NCBI GenBank assembly: GCA_036504235.1
Contig: DASXVN010000011.1
Location: 1 to 15,674 of the forward strand
DNA: 15,674 nt
Source of the DNA: Zipacnadum sp036504235
Lineage (GTDB): Bacteria > Armatimonadota > Zipacnadia > Zipacnadales > Zipacnadaceae
Reading direction: 5' to 3'
Shown here: positions 13,301-15,674 of the stretch, one piece after another
Layout: each line of letters starts with the position of its first letter
Numbering within the stretch: position 1 is the stretch's first letter
The notes under the pieces: generated by a model
What the model was told of the DNA's origin: nothing
Database searches by the model: none
Seen by the model: the letters and a program-made list of their open reading frames with translations, nothing else
Translations under genes and position numbers: made by a program

Positions 13301-14334
13301 TTACCGAAGCTTTTTTGCTCCAGAATCCCACCCCCGCGCCGGAGGCCCCGGAGCTGTTGCTCCAGGTCCTCACCGACCAGGAGGACGCCGTCGGCCTGGC
13401 CGAGATCGCCGGGCCGCTGCCCCTGGCGGAGGTGGAGACCGCGCTGGATGAGTTGTGGCCGCTGGTCCAGGGCCAGGAGCCGCTGGACCGGGGGGCGGTC
13501 TGGGAGCGGCTGGCGCTGCACGCCGACTGGCTGGCGGAGATGCCCCCGGCCGCGGCCGCGGTGGTCAGCGCGCTGGACCTGGCGCTCTGGCAACTGGCGG
13601 CGCAGCAGGCCCGGCTGCCGCTCTACGCGCTGCTGGGCGGCCGCTACTTCCTGCGCGTGGATAGCTACGAGTTCGCCTCGCCCCCCGACGACTGCTTCCC
13701 GCTGGGCGGCGTCCTGCTGGCCGCCGGCGCGGACCCGGCGGACACGGTGGCGGAGGCCGAGTCGCTGCGGCGGCGCTGGGGCGATACCGCCCGGGTGCTG
13801 GTGGACCTGGAGGGGCGGTTCACCACGCCCGACCAGGCGCACGAACTTACCCAGCGGCTACAGGCGGCGGAGGTCTTCTGCTGCCTGGACCCGTTTCCCC
13901 TGGACGCCCGCAAGGCCTACCAGACCCTGGCGCGCGAGCTGGAGTTGCCGCTGGGCGCAGGCTCGCCGCTGCGCGGTCTGGGCGCTCTGCCTCGGCTGCT
14001 GGCGGACCACAGTCTGGACCTGGTGGCCGTGGATGTGCGCTGGTGCGGCGGCTTGACCGGGGCGATTCGGCTGCAGGCGCTGGCCGAAGCCTCGCACCTG
14101 CCGGTGCTGCTGCGCGCCGGGCGCTGGCCCTGGACGCAACTGCAAGCCCTGCACCTCGCCGGGACCAGCGGCAGTTATCTGCCGGCCGCGCGGCCCCGGG
14201 GCGAGGGGGTCCTGGCCGAGCCGCTGACGGTGGAGGAAGGCTTTGTCGTGCTCCCCACCGAAGTAGGCCTAGGCCGAGAGCTCGCCGATGAGGCGCTCGA
14301 GCCCTACGAGTATGTGGGCCTGGAGGAGAGCTAG
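13294..14334 (+). CDS. Degenerate enolase-superfamily (mandelate racemase/muconate lactonizing type) protein
   Basis: This 346-residue protein follows the MR/MLE fold. It has an N-terminal capping domain (about 1-120) with the signature SALDLALWQLAAQQARLPLYALLGG, and a barrel with VLVDLEG, CLDPFPLD and the WCGGLTGAIRLQALAEA segment that follows the third ligand. Catalytic features are eroded. Asp171 keeps the first metal ligand, but VDxN is VDLE; the second ligand is Asp199 instead of Glu; the third, normally GE, is Gly-Ser (Ser224). The KxK motif after barrel strand 2 is absent, replaced by a shortened GADPADT region. A racemase, o-succinylbenzoate synthase or dipeptide epimerase activity is therefore unlikely. 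Start TTG 13294 is chosen for the GAGGTG 5 nt upstream and the typical first strand LITEAFLLQNP. It is probably translated with the preceding regulator. Confidence 0.8.
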   Translation: MLITEAFLLQNPTPAPEAPELLLQVLTDQEDAVGLAEIAGPLPLAEVETALDELWPLVQGQEPLDRGAVWERLALHADWLAEMPPAAAAVVSALDLALWQLAAQQARLPLYALLGGRYFLRVDSYEFASPPDDCFPLGGVLLAAGADPADTVAEAESLRRRWGDTARVLVDLEGRFTTPDQAHELTQRLQAAEVFCCLDPFPLDARKAYQTLARELELPLGAGSPLRGLGALPRLLADHSLDLVAVDVRWCGGLTGAIRLQALAEASHLPVLLRAGRWPWTQLQALHLAGTSGSYLPAARPRGEGVLAEPLTVEEGFVVLPTEVGLGRELADEALEPYEYVGLEES

Positions 14335-14356
14335 GCGGAAATCCGGGCTTTCCGCC
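14334..14356 (+). other. Intergenic stem-loop at the end of the MR/MLE gene
   Basis: GGCGGAAA (14334-14341) pairs perfectly with TTTCCGCC (14349-14356) around a 7-nt loop; the first base is the last of the TAG stop. No U-run follows, so termination is doubtful. It may protect the message end or mark a processing site before the last gene. Confidence 0.45.
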
Positions 14357-14388
14357 GGCGGGAGGCACTGAGCCCCGCGTGGTCGTTA

Positions 14389-14434
14389 GAGGAGGAAGAG
14401 CCCGCCGCGCCCGGGGCGGGGGACACCTACTATG
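14389..14434 (+). promoter_or_regulatory. Distant Shine-Dalgarno with intervening hairpin
   Basis: The strong GAGGAGG (14389-14395) is 36 nt from the ATG at 14432, too far for normal use. Between them CCCGCC (14401-14406) pairs with GGCGGG (14415-14420). Folding would shorten the gap to about 16 nt and would bury part of the nearer GGGGGA (14418-14423). An in-frame TAG at 14387 and the absence of any NTG codon in between make 14432 the only plausible start. Confidence 0.4.
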
Positions 14435-15541
14435 GATACCTTAGCGCAATCAGTTCGCGAGGCGGCCGGCCGGCTGGCCACGATCATCGAGCAGATCTGC
14501 GGCGGCTGCGGCAACGCCTGCTGCCATCAGGGCACGATGATGGGCAGCGCCGACCTGCGGCGGCTCTACAAGGGCATGCACCTGGACGCCGCCCTGCGCG
14601 CGCGCGTGACCACCGGGCTGCGCACCCGCGGGCGGGAGCTGCGCGAGGAACTGGCGGCGCTGGAGCAGGTCGCGGAGGTGCTGCAGCGCACCGTCACCGC
14701 CGAGCAGCGCCCCGAGCTGGGTGTGCTCGGCGAGCGACTCGAGGAGTGGCGCGACTTCTGCGACCACCTGGACACCTTCGACCCCCTGGACCTCGACAGC
14801 CTCAGCTATTTGCTGCGCTTTTCCGCCATCCGCTCCAACGCCCTGCGGCTGCTGCGGGGCTTCCCCGGCGCCGTGGAGGCCGTGGCGGCGCGCACCTCGC
14901 CCGCCGCCTGCTTCCGCGCGGACGGCCGCCGGCTCTCCGCGCCGCGCTGTCTCTTCCACGTCGCCGACGGCTGCCTGGCCGGCGTCTGGAAGCCCGCCAA
15001 GTGCGCCAACTTCTTCTGCGCCGGCGAGCCCAATGTGCTGGCGGAGGTCGCCCGCGAGATGCCCTTTGACGACTTCGTGCAGGCCAACTTCGTCCCGCTC
15101 AGCCCCGACCAAGTCCTGCGCCATGTGGAGTTGGAGCTGCGCCTGGGCCGCGAATTCGTGGACCCCAAGGTCATCATCGCGCCCAATACCGCCCTGCGCC
15201 AGGCGCTGCTGGCCGCCCTGCGCGAGCACTTCCTGGCGGTGGAGGTCAAGCAGGACGCGGGGCCCTTCATGTGGTCAACCGGCGAGGCGGAGATCAAGCT
15301 GGGCGCGCTCCCGCCCAACGTGGCCTACGTGATCGAAGCGGAAAGCGTGGACGGCGGGGCGCTCTACGAGCTGGCGGTGGCCCTGGATCGCCTGCGGGTG
15401 GCCGGCACGCCGCCAGCCTTCTACCTGCTGGCCAAGACGCTGTCCGGGCCAACCTTCATGCCGCACCCGATGTGGACGGACCGGCTCATGAGCCAGCCGT
15501 TGGGCTTCCTGGACCTGATCGCGGTGGAAGTCGCGGGCTAG
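14432..15541 (+). CDS. YkgJ-like cysteine-cluster protein
   Basis: This 369-residue protein carries two cysteine clusters. The first is C-x2-C-x3-CC (Cys23, 26, 30, 31; ICGGCGNACCHQG). The second is Cys173, 181, 191 and 196 in PRCLFHVADGCLAGVWKPAKCANFFC. The spacing resembles YkgJ/UPF0153 proteins (CxxCxxCC, then CPFL..GC.IY..RP..CR.F.C), thought to bind zinc or an iron-sulfur cluster; Arg-Pro is Lys-Pro here. YkgJ proteins are usually 90-250 residues. Here about 130 residues of mainly helical sequence separate the clusters and about 170 more form a C-terminal alpha/beta part (about 200-369) without a recognisable motif. No signal peptide is seen, so it is probably cytoplasmic. It closes the co-oriented run. 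Metal binding is likely; the reaction, if any, is unknown. Confidence 0.8.
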   Translation: MDTLAQSVREAAGRLATIIEQICGGCGNACCHQGTMMGSADLRRLYKGMHLDAALRARVTTGLRTRGRELREELAALEQVAEVLQRTVTAEQRPELGVLGERLEEWRDFCDHLDTFDPLDLDSLSYLLRFSAIRSNALRLLRGFPGAVEAVAARTSPAACFRADGRRLSAPRCLFHVADGCLAGVWKPAKCANFFCAGEPNVLAEVAREMPFDDFVQANFVPLSPDQVLRHVELELRLGREFVDPKVIIAPNTALRQALLAALREHFLAVEVKQDAGPFMWSTGEAEIKLGALPPNVAYVIEAESVDGGALYELAVALDRLRVAGTPPAFYLLAKTLSGPTFMPHPMWTDRLMSQPLGFLDLIAVEVAG

Positions 15542-15550
15542 CGGCGGGCG

Positions 15551-15616
15551 GCCTCACCCCCGGCCCCCTCTCCGTGGCGCTCACCGACGAGCGCCCGCAG
15601 GAGAGGGGGGAACGGC
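15551..15616. repeat. REP-like inverted repeat, copy 2 (partly decayed stem)
   Basis: This copy aligns over its whole length with 6024-6090. It has the same GCCTCACCCCC lead, an identical 25-base right arm (15586-15610), and an ACGGC tail. Its left arm has lost two bases and changed others (GTGGCGCTC), so the long stem is now interrupted: the CCCCTCTCC and GCGCTC parts still pair with the right arm. It lies 10 bases after the last stop codon. Confidence 0.85.
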
Positions 15617-15627
15617 GCCGTTTGTAG

Positions 15628-15649
15628 GGCGGGGGCTACGTCCCCCGCC
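15628..15649. repeat. GC-rich palindrome at the right end
   Basis: GGCGGGGG (15628-15635) and CCCCCGCC (15642-15649) form a perfect 8-bp stem with a CTACGT loop, 12 bases after the REP-like copy. No T-run follows. Its place beside the other repeat suggests a composite intergenic element. The remaining 25 bases show nothing supportable. Confidence 0.6.
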
Positions 15650-15674
15650 GTCGCTAGCCAAACGTTAGTCGGCG

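Overview
The window is GC-rich, densely coding bacterial chromosome with no mobile genes, tRNA, rRNA or CRISPR array. The lineage cannot be fixed from 15.7 kb. A MazG gene overlapping a short S4-domain gene of the RqcP (YabO) type, with a FtsB/DivIC-like gene a little downstream, recalls the Bacillus yabN-yabO-...-divIC neighbourhood, while the very high GC, TTG starts and REP-like intergenic hairpins argue against a typical low-GC Firmicute. A high-GC phylum such as Armatimonadota is a guess only.

Region 1 (1-6007, + strand) is housekeeping: mazG (nucleotide-pool or ppGpp-type pyrophosphohydrolase), rqcP (ribosome rescue), ppdK (pyruvate, phosphate dikinase), a strong intrinsic terminator, a promoter, eno (enolase) and a membrane-anchored septum-initiator-like coiled-coil protein. 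ppdK and eno meet at phosphoenolpyruvate.

Region 2 (6008-6283) is a 276-base convergent intergenic stretch holding a perfect 21-bp inverted repeat, a second small palindrome and a minus-strand terminator. The first repeat recurs at the right end of the window (15551-15616), so it belongs to a dispersed family.

Region 3 (6284-8557, - strand) is one large polysaccharide co-polymerase/BY-kinase gene (Wzc-like) with a tail of ten consecutive tyrosines. It diverges across a 359-base regulatory region from region 4. Each direction has a good sigma-70-type promoter (both with 18-bp spacers), and the + strand transcript would carry a highly structured 5' leader of about 136 nt.

Region 4 (8917-15541, + strand) is a run of six co-oriented genes without an obvious internal U-tract terminator: a membrane TPR/proline-rich protein, an exported TPR protein (22-bp overlap), a low-complexity protein with a C-terminal MerR/excisionase-type HTH, an OmpR-family winged-helix protein with a degenerate receiver, a degenerate enolase-superfamily (MR/MLE) protein, and a protein with two cysteine clusters of YkgJ type. 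Several members keep the fold signature but lack the usual catalytic or phosphoacceptor residues. This set, under a structured leader and opposite an exopolysaccharide kinase, is the best candidate for an undescribed module. Any shared function is inference.
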